DNA of 5,642 nucleotides from an uncultured Oscillospiraceae bacterium (GTDB lineage: Bacteria > Bacillota > Clostridia > Oscillospirales > Oscillospiraceae), in NCBI GenBank assembly GCA_934565775.1, contig CAKTIN010000104.1, positions 1 through 5,642 on the forward strand. The letters are read 5' to 3'. Every line of letters begins with the position of its first letter. Position 1 is the first letter of the stretch. Position numbers and translations under genes: made by a program. The notes below the pieces were generated by a model. It ran no database searches and was not told where the DNA came from. It was given only the letters and a program-made list of their open reading frames with translations. Of the stretch, positions 1-5,216 are shown in pieces.

Positions 1-912
1 GGGGACCCCTTTGAGATCTCCGCCGTCCACGGCCACGGCACCGGGGACCTGCTGGACTGGTGCATCGCCAACCTCCCCCCGGAGCAGCCCGACGAGAACG
101 CGGACGCCCGGATTAAGGTCGCCATTGTGGGCAAGCCCAATGTGGGCAAGTCCAGCCTTCTGAACCAGATTCTGGGGCAGGAGCGGGTCATCGTCTCCGA
201 CGTGGCCGGGACCACCCGGGACGCCATCGACTCCGACTTTGACAACGAATGGGGCAGCTACTGCTTTATCGACACCGCCGGAATGCGCCGGAAGTCCCGG
301 GTGGACGACATGATCGAGCGGTACTCCAATATGCGCTCCATCAGCGCCATTGACCGGGCAGATGTGTGCCTGGTGATGATCGACGCCAACGAGGGCGTGA
401 CCGAGCAGGATACCAAGATCGCCGGGCTGGTCCACGAGGCCGGCAAGGCCGCCATCATCGTGGTCAACAAGTGGGACGCCGTGGAGAAAGAGACCAACAC
501 CATGAAGCGCACGGAGGAAAAGGTCCGCCAGGATCTGAGCTACATGACCTATGCCCCCGTGGTGTTCCTCTCCGCCCTGACGGGCCAGCGGGTGGACAAG
601 CTCTTCGCCGTCATCAATCAGGTGGCGGAGCAGAATGCCAAGCGCATCACCACCGGCGCGCTGAACAGCGTCCTGGCCGAGGCCACCGCCCGGGTGCAGC
701 CCCCCACGGACAAGGGCCGCCGCCTGAAGATCTACTATATGACCCAGACCGGGACCAAGCCCCCCCACTTCGTCATTTTCTGCAATGACGCCCGGCTGTT
801 CCACTTCTCCTATCAGCGGTATCTGGAAAACCAGATCCGGGCCGTATTCGGTCTGGAGGGCACCCCCATCCGCATTACCATCCGCCAGAAGGGCGATAAG
901 GAGGAGTCATAA
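1..912 (+). CDS. der: Ribosome-assembly GTPase Der (EngA), 5'-truncated by the window edge
   Basis: Der is an essential tandem-GTPase that binds the large ribosomal subunit during late assembly. The reading frame is open from base 1, so the first GTPase domain is mostly missing; only its G5-like end (SAVHGHG, window residues 8-14) and the acidic linker remain. The second GTPase domain is complete: P-loop GKPNVGKS at residue 44 (base 130), DVAGTTRD at base 199, DTAGMRRK at base 271, NKWD at base 466 and SALTGQ at base 571. The C-terminal KH-like domain follows, with the usual PPHFVIF, HFSYQRYLENQIR and GTPIRI segments. It ends in TAA at 910-912. An apparent start at GTG 127 lies inside the P-loop strand and is not real. 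The 303 visible residues are about two thirds of a normal Der of about 440. The next gene begins two bases downstream, so it is co-transcribed with plsY. Identification is secure. Confidence 0.97.
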   Translation, partial: GDPFEISAVHGHGTGDLLDWCIANLPPEQPDENADARIKVAIVGKPNVGKSSLLNQILGQERVIVSDVAGTTRDAIDSDFDNEWGSYCFIDTAGMRRKSRVDDMIERYSNMRSISAIDRADVCLVMIDANEGVTEQDTKIAGLVHEAGKAAIIVVNKWDAVEKETNTMKRTEEKVRQDLSYMTYAPVVFLSALTGQRVDKLFAVINQVAEQNAKRITTGALNSVLAEATARVQPPTDKGRRLKIYYMTQTGTKPPHFVIFCNDARLFHFSYQRYLENQIRAVFGLEGTPIRITIRQKGDKEES

Positions 913-914
913 CC

Positions 915-1538
915 GTGCTTCCGCAAATCATTGTGACCATTCTTGCCGGGTATCTCCTGGGCAACCTCAACGGCGCCGTTTCCGTCTCCACCCTCACCGC
1001 CCACGAGGATGTGCGGGAAGCGGGCAGCGGCAACGCCGGGCTGACAAATTTCTGCCGGACCTACGGCTGGCAGTACGGTGCCGTGGTAGCGCTGATCGAT
1101 TTGGGCAAGACGCTGACCGCCTGCATGGTCGGGCTTCTGCTCCTCGGCCCCTGGGGCTATCGCCTGGAGGGCGTGCTCCTGGCCGGGATCGCCGTGACCC
1201 TGGGCCATGATTTCCCCGCCACCCTGGGCTTCCGGGGAGGCAAGGGCATTCTCTGCGGGGCAGGGATCGCCCTAGTGGGAGACTGGCGGGTCTGCGTTCT
1301 TGCCGTGGGGCTGTTTCTGATCGTCACGTTGGTGAGCCGCTATGTGTCCCTGGGCTCCATCGTGGGGGCCGTGGCCCTGGCCGCAGGCTTTGCCCTATGG
1401 CATTGGGACCATCCCCTGGTGGTCGCCGGGGGCTGCCTCATCGCCGCCCTGGCCATCTTTATGCACCGGGAAAACATCTCCCGGCTGCTCCACGGCCGGG
1501 AGCGGAGATTCCACTTAAAAGGAGGCAGCGCCGCATGA
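915..1538 (+). CDS. plsY: Acyl-phosphate:glycerol-3-phosphate acyltransferase PlsY
   Basis: PlsY is an integral membrane enzyme that transfers an acyl group from acyl-phosphate to glycerol-3-phosphate, giving lysophosphatidic acid, the first step of phospholipid synthesis. The product is 207 residues, normal for the family, with several hydrophobic helices (about 4-24, 53-79, 84-97, 113-140, 146-182). Three signature regions are visible: GSGNAGLTN (37-45), GHDF with FRGGKG (97-111), and HRENISRLLHGRE (184-196). Motifs 1 and 2 deviate from the common GSGNxGATN and GGKGVAT forms. The start is GTG, 10 nt after AAGGAGG (898-904), which lies in the end of der. The TGA stop overlaps the gpsA ATG (ATGA, 1535-1538), so translation is probably coupled to the enzyme that makes its substrate. 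Function is inferred from motifs, length and context. Confidence 0.93.
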   Translation: MLPQIIVTILAGYLLGNLNGAVSVSTLTAHEDVREAGSGNAGLTNFCRTYGWQYGAVVALIDLGKTLTACMVGLLLLGPWGYRLEGVLLAGIAVTLGHDFPATLGFRGGKGILCGAGIALVGDWRVCVLAVGLFLIVTLVSRYVSLGSIVGAVALAAGFALWHWDHPLVVAGGCLIAALAIFMHRENISRLLHGRERRFHLKGGSAA

Positions 1539-2533
1539 AGCTCTCCGTGATCGTCAGCGGCGGCTGGGGCACTGCCCTGGCCATGGCCCTTGCGGAAAGC
1601 GGCCACTCGGTCAGTCTCTGGTCCCACCGGCAGGAGACCACGGACCTTCTGGCCCGGACCCGGCAGAATTCGAAGCTTCCGGGCGTCGTCCTGCCCCAGG
1701 CACTGGAGCTGACCTCGGACCCCCGGTGCGTCTCCGGGTGCCCCGTGGTGGTGCTCAGCGCCCCGTCCTACGCCGTGCGCTCCGCCTGCCGGGCCATTGT
1801 GCCGTACTTAGACCCCGGCGCGCTTCTGGTCTCCACCGCCAAGGGCATTGAGGCCGAAACCGGCCTGCGGATGTCCGAGATCGTCCGGGCGGAGACCGGG
1901 CACCCGGTGGTCGTTCTCTCCGGCCCCAGTCACGCCGAGGAGGTCGCCCGGGGTCTGCCCACGGGCTGCGTAGCCGCCGGCACCGATCAGGCCCAGGCAG
2001 AGCTGGTGCAGTGCCTGCTCATGTCCCCCCGGTTCCGGGTCTATACCTCCCCGGATGTGGTGGGGGTGGAGCTGGGCGGCGCGCTGAAGAACGTGATTGC
2101 CCTGTGCGCCGGAATCTGCGACGGCATGGGATATGAGGACAACACCAAGGCCATGCTCATGACCCGGGGGCTTACGGAGATCGCCCGGCTGGGGCTGACC
2201 ATGGGCGCCAACCGGGGCACCTTCGCCGGACTGGCGGGGGTGGGCGACCTGATCGTCACCTGCACCTCCATGCACTCCCGGAACCGCCGGGCGGGCATTC
2301 TCATCGGCCAGGGCCAGTCCCCCGAGGCCGCCATGGCCGAGGTCGGCGCCGTGGTAGAGGGCTATTATGCCGCCCGCAGCGCCCACGCTCTGGCCCGGCG
2401 CGTGGGGGTGGAAATGCCCATCACCGAGGCCGCCTACCGGGTGCTTTACGAGGGGCGGGACGTCCATGAGATCGTGGACGGTCTGCTCCGCCGGAGCGCC
2501 CGGCGGGAGCTGGACGACTGCCGCTGGGAATAA
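1535..2533 (+). CDS. gpsA: Glycerol-3-phosphate dehydrogenase [NAD(P)+] GpsA
   Basis: GpsA is a cytosolic enzyme that reduces dihydroxyacetone phosphate to sn-glycerol-3-phosphate for phospholipid synthesis. The product is 332 residues, normal for the family. The N-terminal Rossmann domain starts MKLSVIVSGGWGTALA. SGPSHAEEV is at 129-137, and the catalytic lysine is expected to be K185 in GGALKNV. The C-terminal domain has NTKAMLMTRG, FAGLAGVGDLIVTC (230-243, with D238), the substrate/cofactor pair R249-N250, VVEGYYAAR and EMPITEAAYRVLYEG. ATG 1535 is preferred because AAAAGGAGG (1517-1525) sits 9 nt upstream and the protein then begins at the cofactor loop; a longer in-frame extension from 1397 only shadows plsY. 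The gene overlaps plsY by 4 bases and ends just before a terminator. Oddity: the first Gly of the usual GxGxxG loop is V7 (GTC, 1553-1555). The other motifs are intact. Confidence 0.97.
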   Translation: MKLSVIVSGGWGTALAMALAESGHSVSLWSHRQETTDLLARTRQNSKLPGVVLPQALELTSDPRCVSGCPVVVLSAPSYAVRSACRAIVPYLDPGALLVSTAKGIEAETGLRMSEIVRAETGHPVVVLSGPSHAEEVARGLPTGCVAAGTDQAQAELVQCLLMSPRFRVYTSPDVVGVELGGALKNVIALCAGICDGMGYEDNTKAMLMTRGLTEIARLGLTMGANRGTFAGLAGVGDLIVTCTSMHSRNRRAGILIGQGQSPEAAMAEVGAVVEGYYAARSAHALARRVGVEMPITEAAYRVLYEGRDVHEIVDGLLRRSARRELDDCRWE

Positions 2534-2539
2534 AAAATG

Positions 2540-2580
2540 AGCGGCCCGCCGGAACCATCCGGCGGGCTGCTTTCTCTTTA
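2540..2580. terminator. Bidirectional intrinsic terminator between gpsA and the gtrA-like gene
   Basis: Left arm 2540-2553 pairs with right arm 2558-2571 around the loop ACCA (2554-2557). The stem is 14 bp, almost all G-C, with one G·U pair. On the plus strand it is followed by a T-rich tract (2571-2580), seven bases after the gpsA stop. On the minus strand the run of As at 2532-2537 becomes a U tract just past the hairpin. It can therefore end both converging transcripts. The T tract overlaps the last codon of the minus-strand gene (stop 2578-2580). Confidence 0.9.
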
Positions 2581-2988
2581 TGATTGGGTATCCAGACTGC
2601 CCCGGAATACGCAAAAGCGCTGATACAGGTACTCCGTCCCGAAATTCAGCACCATGTTCAGCGCCGTTACCCCGTATTCGTTCCACCTCAGGCTCCCGCT
2701 AAGGAAATTTCCCAGAAGGGTAGACAGGGGCGTAAAGACCGCGTAATAGGCCAGCACCAGGCCCATGGCCCGGGGTACGTTGGCAGCAGACCGGAAGGTG
2801 AACTTCCGATTCAGGGTGAAATTCCACACCACGGATAAAATCAGCGCCAGGAGGTAGCAGGGCCAGTAGCTCCAGGGCGTCAGCTCCTTGAGCAGGGCGA
2901 AGCTGCCCATCTCGATCAGCCCCGCGCTGGCGGAAAACAGGACGAATTTTGCCAGCCGCAGCAGCTCCTTTTTCCTCTCCCCCGTCAT
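2578..2988 (-). CDS. GtrA-family small membrane protein
   Basis: GtrA-like proteins (GtrA/DPMS family) are small four-helix membrane proteins, several of which help move polyprenyl-linked sugars across the membrane for surface glycan modification. The substrate here cannot be read. The product is 136 residues, normal for the family. Hydrophobic helices lie at about 12-34, 41-59, 72-96 and 104-126. The hallmark NFTLNRKFTF is at 56-65 after helix 2, and a second related motif, NFGTEYLYQRFCVF, ends helix 4. The start is ATG 2988, with GGAGG (2998-3002) 9 nt upstream; a longer in-frame extension to 3141 lies entirely inside ruvX and has no family similarity. The ATG overlaps the ruvX stop by ATGA (2985-2988), implying coupled translation. 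No glycosyltransferase gene is adjacent, so the partner is unknown. Confidence 0.85.
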   Translation of the reverse strand: MTGERKKELLRLAKFVLFSASAGLIEMGSFALLKELTPWSYWPCYLLALILSVVWNFTLNRKFTFRSAANVPRAMGLVLAYYAVFTPLSTLLGNFLSGSLRWNEYGVTALNMVLNFGTEYLYQRFCVFRGSLDTQS

Positions 2989-3416
2989 GTCCGGGCCCCT
3001 CCCGTCCGCAGGAAGCTCAGATACCCCTCCAGGATCAGGGACGCCGCCACGGCGTCCACCGTATTTTTCCGCTTCTTGCCGTGATAATTGCTCTCCGATA
3101 GGATCTGATGGGCCTCGATGGTCGTCCGCCGCTCGTCCCACAGGCGCACCGGCAGCCCCGTCGTCTCCCGCACCCGCTCCGCAAAGGCCCGGTACAGCTC
3201 CGCCCTGGGCCCCTCAGTGCCGTCCATGTTCCGGGGGAAGCCCATAACCAGCTCCTGCACCCCGTTCTCCTTGGCCAGCCGGTCAATTTCGGAAAGGGTC
3301 TTTTCCTGGTTCCGGCTGTGGATCACCGTCGTCGTCCCCACCAGGGAGCACAGCAGATCCGAAATGGCAATGCCCGTCCGGGCGTCGCCGTAGTCGATGG
3401 CCATAATTTTTCCCAT
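2985..3416 (-). CDS. ruvX: Putative pre-16S rRNA nuclease / Holliday-junction resolvase homologue RuvX (YqgF)
   Basis: YqgF proteins have an RNase H-like fold and are implicated in maturing the 5' end of 16S rRNA; an older proposal is Holliday-junction resolution. The product is 143 residues, normal for the family. It shows AIDYGDARTGIAISD (6-20, D8), VMGFPRNMDGTEGPRA (58-72), LWDERRTT (92-99, E95) and KKRKNTVDAVAASLILEGYL (114-133, D121). D8, E95 and D121 are the likely metal-binding acids of the RNase H-like centre. ATG 3416 has GAGG (3424-3427) 7 nt upstream; an internal ATG at codon 5 is a possible alternative. A perfect TATAAT lies about 40 bases upstream on this strand. The gene is translationally coupled to the downstream GtrA-like gene. 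Confidence 0.95.
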   Translation of the reverse strand: MGKIMAIDYGDARTGIAISDLLCSLVGTTTVIHSRNQEKTLSEIDRLAKENGVQELVMGFPRNMDGTEGPRAELYRAFAERVRETTGLPVRLWDERRTTIEAHQILSESNYHGKKRKNTVDAVAASLILEGYLSFLRTGGART

Positions 3417-3453
3417 GCCGCCGCCTCACTTTCGTTTTCAAAGGTTCCCGTTC

Positions 3454-3482
3454 ATTATACCGCAATTTTTTCAAAAAAGGAA
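3454..3482 (-). promoter_or_regulatory. Candidate sigma-A promoter for ruvX-gtrA
   Basis: Read on the minus strand, 3459-3454 is a perfect TATAAT. With a 17-nt spacer the -35 would be TTCCTT (3482-3477), a weak match. Transcription would start near 3447, leaving a leader of about 30 nt before the ruvX ATG. The strong -10 and correct distance support it; the poor -35 lowers certainty. It lies back to back with the rpmG promoter, with only 11 bases between the two -35 elements. Confidence 0.55.
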
Positions 3483-3493
3483 GGAAAAAGTTG

Positions 3494-3522
3494 TTGACTG
3501 GGGCTCTTTTCTGTGGTAGAAT
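3494..3522 (+). promoter_or_regulatory. Sigma-A promoter of the rpmG-secE-nusG-rplK-rplA operon
   Basis: TTGACT (3494-3499) and TAGAAT (3517-3522) are separated by the ideal 17 nt, and TGG directly before the -10 gives an extended -10 element. A/T-rich runs at 3465-3490 (six Ts, six As, then A-rich sequence) lie just upstream and could act as an UP element, as expected for a strong ribosomal operon promoter. The start site should be near 3529. A perfect inverted repeat, GGTAGA (3515-3520) / TCTACC (3526-3531), overlaps the -10 and start site. Confidence 0.82.
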
Positions 3523-3528
3523 GAATCT

Positions 3529-3658
3529 ACCTGTGAAAAGGGGCTTTCTTTTTATGCCCATTTTCGCCTGCGGTCAGCGGCAGTTGTAGTTTCGCCGCTC
3601 TCTAAATCTACCATAGCCGCAGTATACAGGGAGGCAAAATTTTAAGGAGGTGCCGATA
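3529..3658 (+). promoter_or_regulatory. Structured 5' leader of the rpmG operon
   Basis: About 130 nt separate the predicted start site from the rpmG ATG. Possible helices: (a) 3536-3544 with 3556-3564, eight pairs and one G-A mismatch; (b) an outer stem CTGCGG (3568-3573) with CCGCAG (3617-3622); (c) nested in it, AGCGGC (3576-3581) with GCCGCT (3594-3599). GCGGC at 3577-3581 could instead pair with GCCGC at 3616-3620, so two folds compete. No run of Ts follows any hairpin, so no terminator is evident. I do not recognise a known riboswitch or ribosomal-protein leader here. Confidence 0.4.
3554..3589 (+). CDS. Possible 11-codon leader ORF upstream of rpmG
   Basis: ATG 3554 opens a short frame, MPIFACGQRQL, ending in TAG at 3587-3589. 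A purine run AAGGGG (3538-3543) lies 10 nt upstream and could serve as a ribosome site. The frame ends in the loop of the AGCGGC/GCCGCT hairpin, so a translating ribosome would disrupt that stem. No amino acid is strikingly repeated, so classical attenuation is not indicated. This may be chance; frames of this size are common. Confidence 0.2.
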   Translation: MPIFACGQRQL

Positions 3659-3808
3659 ATGCGCGTAAAAGTCACACTGAGATGCTCCGAGTGCAAGCAG
3701 AGAAACTACAACACCATGAAGAACAAGAAAAACGACCCTGACCGCCTCGAGATGAAGAAGTACTGCAGATTCTGCAGAAAGCACACCATTCACAACGAGA
3801 CGAAGTAA
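3659..3808 (+). CDS. rpmG: 50S ribosomal protein L33, zinc-binding type
   Basis: L33 is a small protein of the large ribosomal subunit near the E site. The product is 49 residues, the usual length: [12 protein letters not shown], then [20 protein letters not shown], then [14 protein letters not shown]. The four cysteines (C9, C12, C36, C39) form two CxxC knuckles of the zinc-binding (C+) form. A very strong Shine-Dalgarno, AAGGAGGTG (3644-3652), precedes the ATG. It is the first gene of the operon and lies 27 nt before the secE ATG, as is common in Firmicutes. Bacteria often carry a second, cysteine-free L33 elsewhere that replaces this form when zinc is scarce; none is visible here. Confidence 0.96.
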   Translation: MRVKVTLRCSECKQRNYNTMKNKKNDPDRLEMKKYCRFCRKHTIHNETK

Positions 3809-3835
3809 GCCTCTGGCTAGGAAAGGGTGAAATCA

Positions 3836-4066
3836 ATGGCTGAAGTTAAAAAGGAGAACTGGTTCAAGAGAACCTGGGCCAAGATCAAGAAGTTCTTCCG
3901 TGAGCTTCGCAGCGAGCTGAAAAAGATCGTCTGGCCCACCTGGCCCCAAGTGCTGAAGAACGCGGCCGTCGTGGCTGTGTGCGTCCTGTTCGTCGGCCTG
4001 TTTATCTGGGTCTTTGACATCGGCGCCAAGTACCTGGTCCAGTTGATCCTCAGCATCGGCAGGTAA
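3836..4066 (+). CDS. secE: Preprotein translocase subunit SecE
   Basis: SecE clamps SecY in the SecYEG membrane channel. The product is 76 residues, typical of the short single-helix Gram-positive form. A basic amphipathic N-terminal stretch (about 8-30) leads to the conserved SELKKIVWPTWPQV (26-39), then one membrane helix (about 42-68) and a short tail. ATG 3836 is preferred over the in-frame GTG at 3827: the purine-rich AAAGGGTGA (3822-3830) suits the ATG but overlaps the GTG, and MAEVKK is a normal SecE beginning. The longer form would add only three residues. The gene sits between rpmG and nusG in the standard order. Confidence 0.94.
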   Translation: MAEVKKENWFKRTWAKIKKFFRELRSELKKIVWPTWPQVLKNAAVVAVCVLFVGLFIWVFDIGAKYLVQLILSIGR

Positions 4067-4071
4067 AGCTC

Positions 4072-4599
4072 ATGGCTGAAACTGCGAAATGGTATGTCGT
4101 GCATACCTACTCCGGTTACGAAAACACGGTCAAGGCAACCATCGAAAAGACGGTCGAAAGCCGCAGCCTACAGGAATGGATCCATGCCGTTTCCATCCCC
4201 ATGGAGACCGTAACGGAAGTAACCGAATCCGGCGTCAGCAAAACCTTTGACCGCAAGGTGTTCCCCGGCTATGTGCTGGTGAAGATGGTAATGACCGACG
4301 ACAGCTGGTACATTATCAAGAACGTCCGCGGTGTGACGGGCTTTGTCGGCTCCGGCACCAAGCCCACCCCCCTTACGGAGGATGAGGTCCTGGCCTTGGG
4401 CGTGGAGAAGCGGGAGATCGTGGTCAATTACGACGTTGGCAGCACGGTCCGCATTATCGACGGGCCCCTTACCTCCTTCACCGGTACAGTGGAGGCCGTG
4501 GAAAAGGACAAGAATAAAGTTCGCGTCTGCGTTTCCATGTTTGGGCGTGAGACCCCCATCGAGCTGGAGCTCGATCAGGTGGAGGTCGTTTCCCAATAA
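4072..4599 (+). CDS. nusG: Transcription elongation/antitermination factor NusG
   Basis: NusG binds the RNA polymerase clamp and modulates pausing and termination; in bacteria it also couples transcription to translation or Rho. The product is 175 residues, normal for the family. The NGN domain (about 5-108) includes WYVVHTYSGYE (7-17), RKVFPGYVLVKM (61-72) and VRGVTGFVGSGTKPTPLTEDEV (85-106). The C-terminal KOW domain (about 121-173) has DVGSTVRIIDGPLTSFTGTV and MFGRETPIELELDQVE. The ATG follows the secE stop by 5 nt and uses a weak AGGT (4061-4064) in the end of secE, suggesting coupled translation. Identification is secure. Confidence 0.97.
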   Translation: MAETAKWYVVHTYSGYENTVKATIEKTVESRSLQEWIHAVSIPMETVTEVTESGVSKTFDRKVFPGYVLVKMVMTDDSWYIIKNVRGVTGFVGSGTKPTPLTEDEVLALGVEKREIVVNYDVGSTVRIIDGPLTSFTGTVEAVEKDKNKVRVCVSMFGRETPIELELDQVEVVSQ

Positions 4600-4607
4600 A
4601 CGCATCG

Positions 4608-4683
4608 GACCGGCTTGCCGGTCGTGACGTGGGAGGGGCTTGACCGCCCCGACAAAAATGCGCCGTCCGGCGTATCGTACCAC
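4608..4683 (+). promoter_or_regulatory. Candidate L1-binding leader upstream of rplK
   Basis: In the nusG-rplK spacer, a 6-bp hairpin (GACCGG 4608-4613 / CCGGTC 4618-4623) is followed 5 nt later by GTGGGAGG (4629-4636). GTGG (4629-4632) can pair with CCAC (4680-4683). After an unpaired GA (4633-4634) comes an inner stem GGGGC (4635-4639) / GCCCC (4646-4650), then GAC and a small hairpin (4658-4675). GTGG-GA-GG on the left and CCGAC...ACCAC on the right resemble the L1-binding stalk of 23S rRNA (helices 76-78). L1 is known to repress its own operon in E. coli by binding an rRNA-like site near rplK. The match is by eye. Confidence 0.6.
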
Positions 4684-4707
4684 ATTCTATTCAGGAGGTG
4701 CTTTATC

Positions 4708-5133
<426 letters not shown>

Positions 5134-5143
5134 CGCTGCTTGC

Positions 5144-5198
5144 CGAGGTGAGCTCCGCTCAGCCTCGAAAATGTGGGAGGATTATTCCGCATCACCAC
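5144..5198 (+). promoter_or_regulatory. Candidate second L1-binding leader upstream of rplA
   Basis: In the 83-base rplK-rplA spacer, a hairpin of two 5-bp blocks (CGAGG 5144-5148 / CCTCG 5163-5167; TGAGC 5149-5153 / GCTCA 5157-5161, with G5162 bulged) is followed, again after 5 nt, by GTGGGAGG (5173-5180). GTGG (5173-5176) pairs with CCAC (5195-5198). Inside are an unpaired GA, a short stem GGA (5179-5181) / TCC (5186-5188), and GCATCA on the right. The order and the GTGG-GA-GG core copy the site before rplK. The rplA Shine-Dalgarno begins only 3 nt after the CCAC, so bound L1 could block it. Confidence 0.55.
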
Positions 5199-5216
5199 TT
5201 TAAGGAGGATATTACA

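Noticed and set aside
366..1210. Plus- and minus-strand frames overlapping der and plsY
   Set aside because: They are Arg/Pro/Gly-rich out-of-frame translations of der and plsY without recognisable domains or ribosome sites.
1808..2686. Long open frame of 292 codons on the minus strand opposite gpsA
   Set aside because: It is antisense to a clear gpsA, runs through the terminator, has Gly/His/Pro-rich low-complexity composition typical of GC-rich shadow frames, and shows no family motif.
2989..3141. N-terminal extension of the GtrA-like gene to ATG 3141
   Set aside because: The extra 51 residues lie wholly inside ruvX in another frame; the internal ATG at 2988 has a good Shine-Dalgarno and gives a family-length protein.
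3417..3658. tRNA or other stable RNA gene in the divergent spacer
   Set aside because: No cloverleaf, T-loop GTTCRA motif or CCA-type end was found; the region is explained by two promoters and a leader.
3827..3835. GTG start for secE three codons upstream
   Set aside because: The GTG overlaps the best purine-rich ribosome site, which is correctly spaced for ATG 3836.
4608..4623. Hairpin after nusG as a terminator
   Set aside because: The 6-bp stem is not followed by a T run; the next bases are GTGACGTGGG, so it fits a leader element better.
4640..4678. TTGACC at 4640-4645 as an internal promoter for rplK
   Set aside because: No acceptable -10 lies 16-18 nt downstream, and the bases are the loop of a predicted leader stem.
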